A DNA stretch of 64,000 bases from UBA5026 sp949065595 (GTDB taxonomy: Bacteria > Bacillota_I > Bacilli_A > RF39 > UBA660). The position numbers were made by a program, and so were the translations under genes. Each line of letters opens with the position of its first letter. The first letter of the stretch is position 1. The stretch covers positions 18,432-82,431 of the forward strand of contig CARSXK010000003.1 of NCBI GenBank assembly GCA_949065595.1, in the 5' to 3' direction. This document shows, in pieces, positions 8,585-16,668 of the stretch. Under the pieces are notes generated by a model that saw only the letters and a program-made list of their open reading frames with translations, had not been told where the DNA came from and searched no databases.

Positions 8585-8625
8585 TTTACTACTACTTTTG
8601 ATAGTGAAAATATAAGAAATTATAA
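8585..8625 (+). repeat. Direct repeat site B with conserved flank (right edge of unit 1)
   Basis: TTTACTACTACTTTTG (8585-8600) is followed by a block at 8606-8625 that matches 61250-61269 with one mismatch in 20. From 8626 to about 8800 the region is AT-rich, without a gene. It contains a weaker similarity to 61320-61380 (short GTGAAAG/TATAAAA-type repeats). Confidence 0.5.
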
Positions 8626-8803
8626 CAATTTATAAAATAGATTCCAAAAGAAAACAATTATGAATCTCGATAAATAAAGGGTTGTGAAAGTATTTAAAAA
8701 CTTATGAAAGATATTCAAAAATGCTATATTTTTATATCAGAAAGGTCAATTTCTAGCATCAAAAATTTATGGTTTTATATGGAACGCTATCTCATATAAT
8801 ATA

Positions 8804-8832
8804 TTGCTTAAATGAAAAAACTATAGTATAAT
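8804..8832 (+). promoter_or_regulatory. Promoter for prfA-prmC
   Basis: TTGCTT (8804-8809), 17 bases, TATAAT (8827-8832). The prfA start lies 30 bases downstream. Confidence 0.65.
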
Positions 8833-8861
8833 TGAAAGGTCTTAAGAAAGGTGGAATTCCT

Positions 8862-9917
8862 ATGATAGAAAGATTACAAACCATTGAAAATAGATACAAT
8901 GAATTAACAGAAGAATTGATGAAACCAGAAGTGATTTCTAATATCAAAGAAACCATGCGTTTGTCTAAAGAACAAGCCAGTTTAAGAGATGCTTATGAGG
9001 CTTATCAAAATTATAAAAGAGTAGAGCAAGGTATCCTTGATGCCAAAGAGATGGTGAAGGATCCAGAACTGGGTGAGATGGCCAAAGAAGAGCTTACAAT
9101 GTTAGAGCAAGAAAAGCAAACATTGGAAAGTGACCTTGAAATTTTATTGTTACCAAAAGATCCAAACGATGGTAAAAATGTAATTGTTGAAATTCGTGGA
9201 GCTGCTGGTGGTGATGAGGGAAATATTTTTGCTGGTGATTTGTTTGAAATGTATCGTAAATTAGCAGAGAAAGAGGATTGGAAAATAGAGATATTAGAAG
9301 AAGAGCGTTCAGAAGCTGGTGGATATGCCTTAATTAGTTTTATGGTAAGAGGTGAAAATGTCTATTCCAAATTAAAATATGAAAGTGGAGCACATCGTGT
9401 ACAGAGAGTCCCAGTTACAGAAACGCAAGGAAGAGTGCATACTTCAACAGCAACAGTACTTGTTATGCCAGAAGCAGAAGACATTGATTTTACTTTGGAT
9501 ATGAGCGAGGTTAGAATTGATATTACAAGAAGTAGTGGTTGTGGAGGACAAGGGGTAAATACCACTGATAGTGCTGTTCGTTTGACACATATTCCAACGG
9601 GACTTGTTGTTTATTCTCAAACAGAGAGATCTCAAATTAAAAACAAGGAAAAGGCCATTAAAATACTAGAAACAAGACTTTATGATTTAAAAATGCAAGA
9701 ACGGGATCAAGAATTGGGGGCAGAACGCCGTAGTAAAATTGGAACAGGGGATCGTTCTGAAAAAATAAGAACTTATAATTATCCTCAAAATCGTGTCACC
9801 GATCATCGTATTGGATTTACTTTAAATACATTAGATCGTATTATGGTAGGAGATATTGATAAAGTAATTGAAGCTTTGATTACGGAAGATCAGGCGCGGA
9901 AATTAAGAGGCGAATAA
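8862..9917 (+). CDS. prfA: Peptide chain release factor 1
   Basis: 351 residues; reads UAA and UAG stop codons and triggers peptide release. The GGQ motif is intact (SSGCGGQGVNTTDSAVR near 231). The codon-recognition motif is PVT in HRVQRVPVTETQGR, the RF1 form (PxT) rather than the RF2 form (SPF). The start is the ATG at 8862 after AAAGGTGG; an ATG 30 bases earlier overlaps the -10 element. prmC, whose product methylates the GGQ glutamine, follows 18 bases later. Confidence 0.96.
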   Translation: MIERLQTIENRYNELTEELMKPEVISNIKETMRLSKEQASLRDAYEAYQNYKRVEQGILDAKEMVKDPELGEMAKEELTMLEQEKQTLESDLEILLLPKDPNDGKNVIVEIRGAAGGDEGNIFAGDLFEMYRKLAEKEDWKIEILEEERSEAGGYALISFMVRGENVYSKLKYESGAHRVQRVPVTETQGRVHTSTATVLVMPEAEDIDFTLDMSEVRIDITRSSGCGGQGVNTTDSAVRLTHIPTGLVVYSQTERSQIKNKEKAIKILETRLYDLKMQERDQELGAERRSKIGTGDRSEKIRTYNYPQNRVTDHRIGFTLNTLDRIMVGDIDKVIEALITEDQARKLRGE

Positions 9918-9935
9918 GATACAATAGGTGTATTT

Positions 9936-10640
9936 ATGGATGCAAGTGAATACTTAAAAAAATATGGAAATCCTAATACTTATGAAGAGGATTATATGCG
10001 TCTTCAGGCAGGAGAACCTGTGCAATATATTGTAGGGTCAGTTGAATTTTATGGCTATCCAATCCTCGTGAATCCCAATGTTTTAATTCCTAGATTTGAA
10101 ACAGAAGGATTGGTCGAACAGATTGTTGCGAAAGTAAAAAATCGAAGCACACTGAAAATAGTTGATTTAGGAACAGGTAGTGGGTGTATTGCGATTGCTT
10201 TAAAAAAAAGGTTAAATTGTGAGATGGATGCTGTTGATATTTCATCAAAGGCATTAGAAGTAGCAAAAGAGAATGCCAAAAACAATCAGGTCGATATTAC
10301 TTTTTATGAAGGTGACTTTTTAAAACCACTTTCTGGTTCTTATGATGTAATTGTAAGCAATCCCCCTTATCTTTCATATGAGGAAGAAATTATGGAGATT
10401 GTTGCTAAAAATGAGGCAAAAATTGCTTTATATGCAGAAGATAATGGTCTAATTTGTTATAAAAAGATACTCAAAGATGCAAAGTCACATTTAAGACCGA
10501 AGGGTCTCATTGCGTTTGAAATTGGATACCAACAAGGTGATATTTTAAAAGAATATGCGCATACTATTTTCCCAGATGCTGTGATTACTGTAGAAAAAGA
10601 TTTACAAGGAAAAGAACGATATTTGTGGATAGAACAGTGA
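9936..10640 (+). CDS. prmC: Release factor glutamine methyltransferase
   Basis: 234 residues. It uses SAM to methylate the GGQ glutamine of release factors. The SAM-binding motif VDLGTGSGCIAIALKKR (about 72) and the catalytic NPPYLS (about 144) are intact, as is the substrate-side RFETEGLVE. It is some 45 residues shorter than typical PrmC because the N-terminal helical domain is reduced to about 35 residues. The prfA-prmC pairing supports the call. Confidence 0.93.
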   Translation: MDASEYLKKYGNPNTYEEDYMRLQAGEPVQYIVGSVEFYGYPILVNPNVLIPRFETEGLVEQIVAKVKNRSTLKIVDLGTGSGCIAIALKKRLNCEMDAVDISSKALEVAKENAKNNQVDITFYEGDFLKPLSGSYDVIVSNPPYLSYEEEIMEIVAKNEAKIALYAEDNGLICYKKILKDAKSHLRPKGLIAFEIGYQQGDILKEYAHTIFPDAVITVEKDLQGKERYLWIEQ

Positions 10641-10668
10641 TCACTACAATAAAGTCCTTTTTATATCA

Positions 10669-10698
10669 GAAAGAAAATTTAAAAAATTTCTTTTTTTT
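10669..10698 (+). terminator. Terminator after prfA-prmC
   Basis: An imperfect AAGAAAATTT / AAATTTCTT stem is followed by a run of eight T. Confidence 0.55.
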
Positions 10699-10837
10699 AT
10701 AAAAGGAAATAGAAACGAGATTTACTATAATATAGGTAAGATGATGATTGTCTTTTAGCGTAGGTAGTCAAATGATGAACCCAATGAAATGATGAAAACA
10801 GTGCGTTTGAATCAAAATTTTCCAACTATATTTTTTG

Positions 10838-10866
10838 AAAAAGACTTTATCGTAATGTCTTTTTTT
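10838..10866 (+). terminator. Second terminator-like hairpin just before polC
   Basis: AAAAAGAC pairs with GTCTTTTT around an 11-base loop, with a T run. It lies directly against the polC -10 element, so upstream transcripts would be stopped just before the polC promoter starts its own. Confidence 0.55.
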
Positions 10867-10874
10867 GATACAAT
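10866..10874 (+). promoter_or_regulatory. Extended -10 promoter for polC
   Basis: TG-A-TACAAT. The upstream hairpin occupies the -35 zone and no clear -35 is seen. GGTGAT lies three bases before the polC ATG. Confidence 0.5.
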
Positions 10875-10891
10875 AGAGTGAAGGTGATGGT

Positions 10892-13800
10892 ATGGAAAAA
10901 AATCTAGAAACACTACTTCAAAAGGTACAAATGGAAGAAAATCTGGTGAAAGATTTTGAGGGAGGGAAATTACTCAAAATTGTTGGTAATGCTTCTAAAA
11001 CAAAATATTGTTTTTATCTTACACTTAAGAATACCCTGCCTTTTCCAACGTATCAAAAACTATTAGAACAACTACCTCATGCCTTTTCAGAAATTTCTGT
11101 ATTACATGTACAACTACAAGTAGAGCATTCTGATTTAGAACAATTTCCATATTATTTTCGTTATTTTATCGAACAGTATAGTAAGAATTCTCCTTTATTA
11201 AAAATGTTTTTAGAAAATGAATATCATATCGAGGAAAATCTCCTTACAATTGTAGTGGGAAATCGGGCGGAGCAAATAAAACTAGAAGGAATTCTTTCAA
11301 CATTGGAAGTCGATTTACATTCTGTTGGCTATCCTTATACAATTAAATGTCAAGTTGATATGGAACAAGAAAGTATGTTACAAGCTGAAATTGAAAGTGA
11401 TATGGTATCACCTATTCCAGAAGAATTATTACAAAAAACAACAATAGAAGAAAAAGAAGAACCTAAAAAAAGGTTTATTCCAAAAGATTATAAAAGGCCT
11501 CCTCTTATTGTCGATACTGAAAATGAGAAGGTGGTAGTAGGAAGATTTATTGATGAGCCAGCCATTCGCTTGGATACGGTAAATACGCCAAAATCTTCTG
11601 TAGTAGTAGAAGCCGCTATTTTTGGAAAAGATGTAAGAGAAACCAAAACAGGTCTTAAAATCATATCTTTAAAAATAACGGATAATACGGATAGTATTTA
11701 TGGGACCTTATTTGTCAATGATCCAGATGAATTTGAACTGATTGATAAAAAAATCAAAATTGGAAAATGGTATAAAATAAGGGCTATAGTAAAAGACGTG
11801 GACAAATATATGTCAGATATTTCTTTGACTATTCGAGATATGAATATGATAGATAAAGTCATTGAGGAAGTCGTGGATGATGCCGAAGTCAAAAGAGTCG
11901 AATTACATGCACATACCATGATGAGTCAAATGGATGGTGTAACCAAACTCGATTTAGGAAAACATACTTGTGAATTGGTTGAAAAAACCATTCAAATGGG
12001 TTATAAGGGGGTTGCGATTACAGATCACAATGGATGTCAGGCTTTTCCAATCTCTTTTAGTATCATTCAATCCCATAATAAAAATATCAGAAAAAAAATT
12101 CAATCTCAAATAGAAACATTAGAAACGCAATTACAAGAAGAACAAGATGAAACAAGAAAAAAAGAATTGGAAAAGGAAATTGAAGAAGCAAAACAACAAC
12201 AGAAAAATCCCCCAATTTTTAAGGGACTATATGGAACAGAGCTCACACTAGTAGATGATACGGTTGGGATTGTTGTAAGACCAGATAATCGTGATTTAAT
12301 ACATAGTGAATATGTTGTTTTTGATACAGAGACCACAGGTTTTAATGCTGGTGGTGGTGATCAAATGATTGAAATCGGTGCAGTTAAAATCAAAGATGGA
12401 GAAATTATAGACCGCTTTGATGAACTGATTGATCCAAAAAGACATATTCCTGACAAAATTACAGAACTAACTTGTATTACAGATGAAATGGTAAAAGGAA
12501 AAGATGATGAAGAAACCGTAACCAAACATTTTTTGGAATGGTCCAAAGATGCTTTGATGGTTGCACATAATGCCAAATTTGATATATCTTTTATTGAAAT
12601 GGCAATGAAAAAATACAATCTTGGAACGTTTACTAATACTGTGATTGATACCTTGGAACTTTCTAGGACATTAGACCAAGGGCATGCAAGGCATAGTTTA
12701 TCGGCTTTAGTAAAAAGGTATAATGTACCTTGGGAAGAAGATGCACATCATAGGGCGGATTATGATGCCGAAGGAACGGCTTATGTATTTGCTAAAATGC
12801 TTAAAAAATTAGAAGCACAAAAATATGAAAAAATAGCCGATTTGGATAAATTAGTCCCACTTGAAGATCGCTATAAATTTGGTCGTACTTATCATTTCAA
12901 TGCAATTGCGTTAAATCAAAAGGGACTTAAAAATCTGTTTGAAATTATTTCTTTAGCCAATACAACCTATTTATATAAAACACCTAGAATTCCAAGAAGC
13001 AAATTGTCAGAATTAAGAGAAGGAATTTTAATTAGTAGTGGTTGTTATGAGTCAGAAGTATTCCATCAAGCCAGAAGTAAAGAGGGACAAGAATTAACCA
13101 ATATCATTAACTTCTATGATATGGTAGAAGTCCAACCAAAAGAAGTGTATGACCATTTGTTGCAACTTGGGGATTTCAAAAATGAACAGGAATTGGAAGA
13201 TCATATTCGAAAAGTAATAGAAGCAACCAAAGAAACAGGTAAAATCATTGTAGCAACGGGAGATGTACATCATTTCAAAAGGGAAGATAAAATTTATAGG
13301 GAAATTATTATCAATCAAAAAGTACCAGGTGGTGGAAGACATCCACTTGCCAAAGGTGATATTAAAAAAATCCCTTCTCAACATTTTAGAACGACAAGGG
13401 AAATGCTAGAAGATTTTGCTTTTTTAGGAAGCGATCTTGCCTATGAAATTGTGGTTTTAAATACCAATAAAGTACTCGAAATGGTAGAAGAAATAGAGGT
13501 CATTCCAGATACAGGGGGAACCCCATTTTCTCCAAGAATTAAAAGTGATGATGGTAAATCTTATCTAGATTGTCCAACAGTAGTAACTGAACTTGTTTAT
13601 ACAAAAGCGGAAAGCTGGTATGGCAATCCGCTTCCCTATGCGATTGAAAAGAGAATTGCAACTGAATTATATGGAGATGTTGTCTTCAATACCATTCAAG
13701 AAAAGATAAAGGGAACGGAAGAAGAAACAGAAGCAGTGATATTTCGTGAGCTACATGAAATCATACTAAAGGGAATTGATGCAGTCAAGACGATGATTTT

Positions 13801-15658
13801 GGAACATATGAAAGAAAAAAATCCAGAATTATCAGAAGAAGAAGCTTTGAAATCTTTGAAAAAATCTTTGGGTGGTGTCATTGGTGCAGGATTTGATCCT
13901 ATATATCTGATTGCCCAAAGGTTGGTAAAACACTCAAATGATGAAGGCTTTTTAGTTGGATCAAGAGGGTCTGTTGGTTCTAGTTTTGTTGCAACTTTAA
14001 TGGGAATTACGGAAGTGAATCCTTTGGCAGCACACTATAGATGTGGCGAATGTAAAATGAGTATTTTTGAAGATGAAAATGGAAGTCCGCTTGGCTCTTC
14101 TTATTCTTCAGGATTTGATTTACCAGATAAAATGTGTCCGCATTGTCATATTCCCATGATTAAGGATGGACAAGATATGCCTTTTGCAACTTTCCTAGGA
14201 TTTAACGCTGATAAAGTACCAGATATTGATTTGAACTTTTCTGATTTGAATCAAGCGAGTACACATGCTTATACCAAAGTATTATTCGGTGAAGACAATG
14301 TATACCGAGCAGGAACGATTGGTACTGTTGCCGATAAAACAGCATTTGGATATGTCAAAGGCTATTGTGAAGAAAAAAATTTGGTCATGCGCACTGCAGA
14401 AGTGGAAAGGCTGGCGATGGGTTGTACTGGTGTGAAAAGGACGACAGGGCAACATCCAGGAGGAATTGTTGTAATTCCTGATTACATGAATTGTTTTGAT
14501 TTTACACCATTTCAATTTCCTGCAGAAGATCCAGATAAAGCTTGGCGAACGACTCATTTTGATTATCACTCTATTGAAGAATGTGTTCTTAAACTGGATA
14601 TTTTGGGACATTCAGATCCAACGCAATTAAGGCAAATCCAAGAACAATCGGGGACTGATATTATGCAGGTTCCTATGGATGATAAAGAAACGATGAGTAT
14701 ATTTACATCGACTCGTGCATTGGGAGTAACGAAAGAACAAATTATGTGTAATACAGGTACGTTGGGTATTCCAGAATTTGGAACAACATTTACCATTAAA
14801 TTAGTAGAGGATACTAAACCAACTACTTTTGCAGAATTGGTTAAGATATCAGGATTGTCACATGGAACAGATGTCTGGCTAGGGAACGCCCAAGAATTGA
14901 TTCAAAATAATGTGGTTCCATTTAAAGAGACGATTGGCTGTCGTGATGATATCATGGTTTATTTGATGTATCGTGGACTTTCTCCAATCAAATCATTTAA
15001 AATCATGGAATTTGTACGTAAAGGAAAGGCAAGTAAAGATCCAGAAACTTGGAAGGAACATGCAGCAACTATGAAAGAGGCTGGTATTCCAGATTGGTTC
15101 ATTGAATCTTGTCGTAAGATTAAATACATGTTTCCAAAGGCCCATGCTGCCGCTTATGTCATTAGTGCGTTTCGTATTGCTTGGTATAAAGTACATATGC
15201 CAGTTTATTTCTACGCTTCATGGTTTTCTTCCAAAGCCACCGATGTGGATGTGGAGGCTATGATTGGTGGTTATGATGCGATAAGAGCACGTATTATAGA
15301 AATTCAAAATAAAGGATATGAAGCAAGCAATAAAGAATTAGGTCAATTGGAAAGTTTAAAGGTAGCTTTAGAAGCAACAGCTCGTGGGATTCATTTTGCG
15401 CCAATTGATTTATATAAAAGCGATTCCATGGTATGGAATGTCAAAAGTGATACCGAAATTTATCCTCCATTTAGCGCAATCGATGGTTTGGGAGAGGCTG
15501 TTGCACAAACAATTGTAGATGAAAGAGAAAAACGTGAATTTTTAAGTGTAGAGGATTTTTGGAAACGGGGTCATGTTTCTGCTTCTTTGACCGAAAAAAT
15601 GCGAATGATGGGTGTTTTGGATGGTATGGATGAATCCAGTCAATTGTCATTATTTTAA
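10892..15658 (+). CDS. polC: DNA polymerase III alpha subunit, PolC type
   Basis: 1588 residues, the Gram-positive replicase with built-in proofreading; B. subtilis PolC is about 150 residues shorter. Domains in order: N-terminal region; OB fold (about 235-325); PHP domain (LHAHT at 338-342); DEDD exonuclease inserted in PHP (FDTETTGF at 477-484, then HNAKFD and HHRADYD). The polymerase core contains GSRGSVGSSFVAT, a four-Cys zinc module (CGEC near 1051, CPHC near 1081) and PDIDLNFS near 1110. The C-terminal helix-hairpin-helix part ends in SQLSLF. An extra stretch at 393-438 is rich in Lys, Glu and Gln and looks like a coiled coil. A further Glu/Lys-rich stretch near 935-990 also adds length. 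Confidence 0.97.
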   Translation: MEKNLETLLQKVQMEENLVKDFEGGKLLKIVGNASKTKYCFYLTLKNTLPFPTYQKLLEQLPHAFSEISVLHVQLQVEHSDLEQFPYYFRYFIEQYSKNSPLLKMFLENEYHIEENLLTIVVGNRAEQIKLEGILSTLEVDLHSVGYPYTIKCQVDMEQESMLQAEIESDMVSPIPEELLQKTTIEEKEEPKKRFIPKDYKRPPLIVDTENEKVVVGRFIDEPAIRLDTVNTPKSSVVVEAAIFGKDVRETKTGLKIISLKITDNTDSIYGTLFVNDPDEFELIDKKIKIGKWYKIRAIVKDVDKYMSDISLTIRDMNMIDKVIEEVVDDAEVKRVELHAHTMMSQMDGVTKLDLGKHTCELVEKTIQMGYKGVAITDHNGCQAFPISFSIIQSHNKNIRKKIQSQIETLETQLQEEQDETRKKELEKEIEEAKQQQKNPPIFKGLYGTELTLVDDTVGIVVRPDNRDLIHSEYVVFDTETTGFNAGGGDQMIEIGAVKIKDGEIIDRFDELIDPKRHIPDKITELTCITDEMVKGKDDEETVTKHFLEWSKDALMVAHNAKFDISFIEMAMKKYNLGTFTNTVIDTLELSRTLDQGHARHSLSALVKRYNVPWEEDAHHRADYDAEGTAYVFAKMLKKLEAQKYEKIADLDKLVPLEDRYKFGRTYHFNAIALNQKGLKNLFEIISLANTTYLYKTPRIPRSKLSELREGILISSGCYESEVFHQARSKEGQELTNIINFYDMVEVQPKEVYDHLLQLGDFKNEQELEDHIRKVIEATKETGKIIVATGDVHHFKREDKIYREIIINQKVPGGGRHPLAKGDIKKIPSQHFRTTREMLEDFAFLGSDLAYEIVVLNTNKVLEMVEEIEVIPDTGGTPFSPRIKSDDGKSYLDCPTVVTELVYTKAESWYGNPLPYAIEKRIATELYGDVVFNTIQEKIKGTEEETEAVIFRELHEIILKGIDAVKTMILEHMKEKNPELSEEEALKSLKKSLGGVIGAGFDPIYLIAQRLVKHSNDEGFLVGSRGSVGSSFVATLMGITEVNPLAAHYRCGECKMSIFEDENGSPLGSSYSSGFDLPDKMCPHCHIPMIKDGQDMPFATFLGFNADKVPDIDLNFSDLNQASTHAYTKVLFGEDNVYRAGTIGTVADKTAFGYVKGYCEEKNLVMRTAEVERLAMGCTGVKRTTGQHPGGIVVIPDYMNCFDFTPFQFPAEDPDKAWRTTHFDYHSIEECVLKLDILGHSDPTQLRQIQEQSGTDIMQVPMDDKETMSIFTSTRALGVTKEQIMCNTGTLGIPEFGTTFTIKLVEDTKPTTFAELVKISGLSHGTDVWLGNAQELIQNNVVPFKETIGCRDDIMVYLMYRGLSPIKSFKIMEFVRKGKASKDPETWKEHAATMKEAGIPDWFIESCRKIKYMFPKAHAAAYVISAFRIAWYKVHMPVYFYASWFSSKATDVDVEAMIGGYDAIRARIIEIQNKGYEASNKELGQLESLKVALEATARGIHFAPIDLYKSDSMVWNVKSDTEIYPPFSAIDGLGEAVAQTIVDEREKREFLSVEDFWKRGHVSASLTEKMRMMGVLDGMDESSQLSLF

Positions 15659-15682
15659 AGGGGATTATTCCTCTTTTTATGT
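15652..15682 (+). terminator. Terminator overlapping the polC stop codon
   Basis: AAAGGGGA and TCCTCTTT pair (one G-T) around TTAT, followed by T residues. Confidence 0.6.
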
Positions 15683-15869
15683 CAAAAATATTCTTATATG
15701 AAAGTAATTAACAATTTCTTGTGTTTAAAAGATTTGTGAAAGTAATAAAAATCAATCAGTTTTATGAATTATCAATATTTAGAAAGGAATTCTATTAAAA
15801 ATGTCTTTTTTGTTTCACTAACTTTATATTTTATCCTCAAAATTTATTCTAATATTTCCAATATAACAT
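15683..15869. other. AT-rich intergenic stretch
   Basis: No gene, hairpin or repeat that I can support is present before the ABC promoter. Confidence 0.5.
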
Positions 15870-15898
15870 TTGTATTCTATTTTAAATTAGCGTATACT
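15870..15898 (+). promoter_or_regulatory. Promoter for the ABC transporter operon
   Basis: TTGTAT (15870-15875), 17 bases, TATACT (15893-15898). A strong GAGGAGG precedes the first gene. Confidence 0.6.
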
Positions 15899-15960
15899 TG
15901 AAATATAGGAATGTAATCATTTTCTATTACAGACTACCATACAGTTAAGAGGAGGTAAAA

Positions 15961-16668
15961 ATGAAAAACTTATACCAATTAGAACAAATTTATAAGACAT
16001 ATAAAAACTATGATACGGATTATCATGCATTAGAAAATATAAATTTAGAATTAACAGAAGGGGAAATCATTGTTGTATTAGGCCCAAGTGGAAGTGGAAA
16101 ATCTACTATGCTAAATTTGCTTTCTGGAATTGATTCTCCAAGTAAAGGGCATATTTTATTTGATGGGGTTCGTATTGATCAGATGAATGAAAAAGAACGA
16201 ACAGAATATCGAGCAAACAATTTGGGCTTCATATTCCAAAGTTATAACTTAATTCCAAGTTTAACTGTCAAAGAAAATATTGAACTTGGAAAAGAACTTT
16301 CTCATCATCCACTTTCTGTTAAGGAACTAATCAAGCAAGTTGGATTGGAAAATCATGCACATAAGTATCCATATCAATTGTCTGGTGGACAAATGCAGCG
16401 TGTTGCGATTGCTCGTGCTTTGGTGAAAAATCCAAAAGTATTATTTTGTGATGAGCCAACAGGGGCTTTGGATGAGGAAACAGGAAAAAAAGTCCTAGAG
16501 CTTTTACAAGATATGAATGAAGCATATCATACGACAATGATCGTTGTTACCCATAATCCTAGTATTGCTGATATGGCACATACTGTCATTCGTATGAATA
16601 GTGGAAAAGTGATGGAAATTACAAAAAATGAAACTGTGAAAAAAGCCAGTGAATTGAGGTGGGCGTAA
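15961..16668 (+). CDS. ABC transporter ATP-binding protein (MacB/LolD type), first copy
   Basis: 235 residues. Walker A GPSGSGKST (about 41-49), Q-loop FIFQSYN, signature LSGGQMQRVAIARAL, Walker B VLFCDEPTGALD and a switch His in VVTHN are all intact. It belongs to the FtsE/LolD/MacB family that drives mechanotransmission by FtsX-like permeases. The permease starts immediately after the stop. It is a paralogue of the ATPase at 19247, with matching ends (RMNSGK, then K-x-SE). Confidence 0.93.
   Translation: MKNLYQLEQIYKTYKNYDTDYHALENINLELTEGEIIVVLGPSGSGKSTMLNLLSGIDSPSKGHILFDGVRIDQMNEKERTEYRANNLGFIFQSYNLIPSLTVKENIELGKELSHHPLSVKELIKQVGLENHAHKYPYQLSGGQMQRVAIARALVKNPKVLFCDEPTGALDEETGKKVLELLQDMNEAYHTTMIVVTHNPSIADMAHTVIRMNSGKVMEITKNETVKKASELRWA

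Noticed and set aside
14282..14611. 109-codon minus-strand frame within polC
   Set aside because: Antisense shadow of a conserved polymerase region; no start signal.
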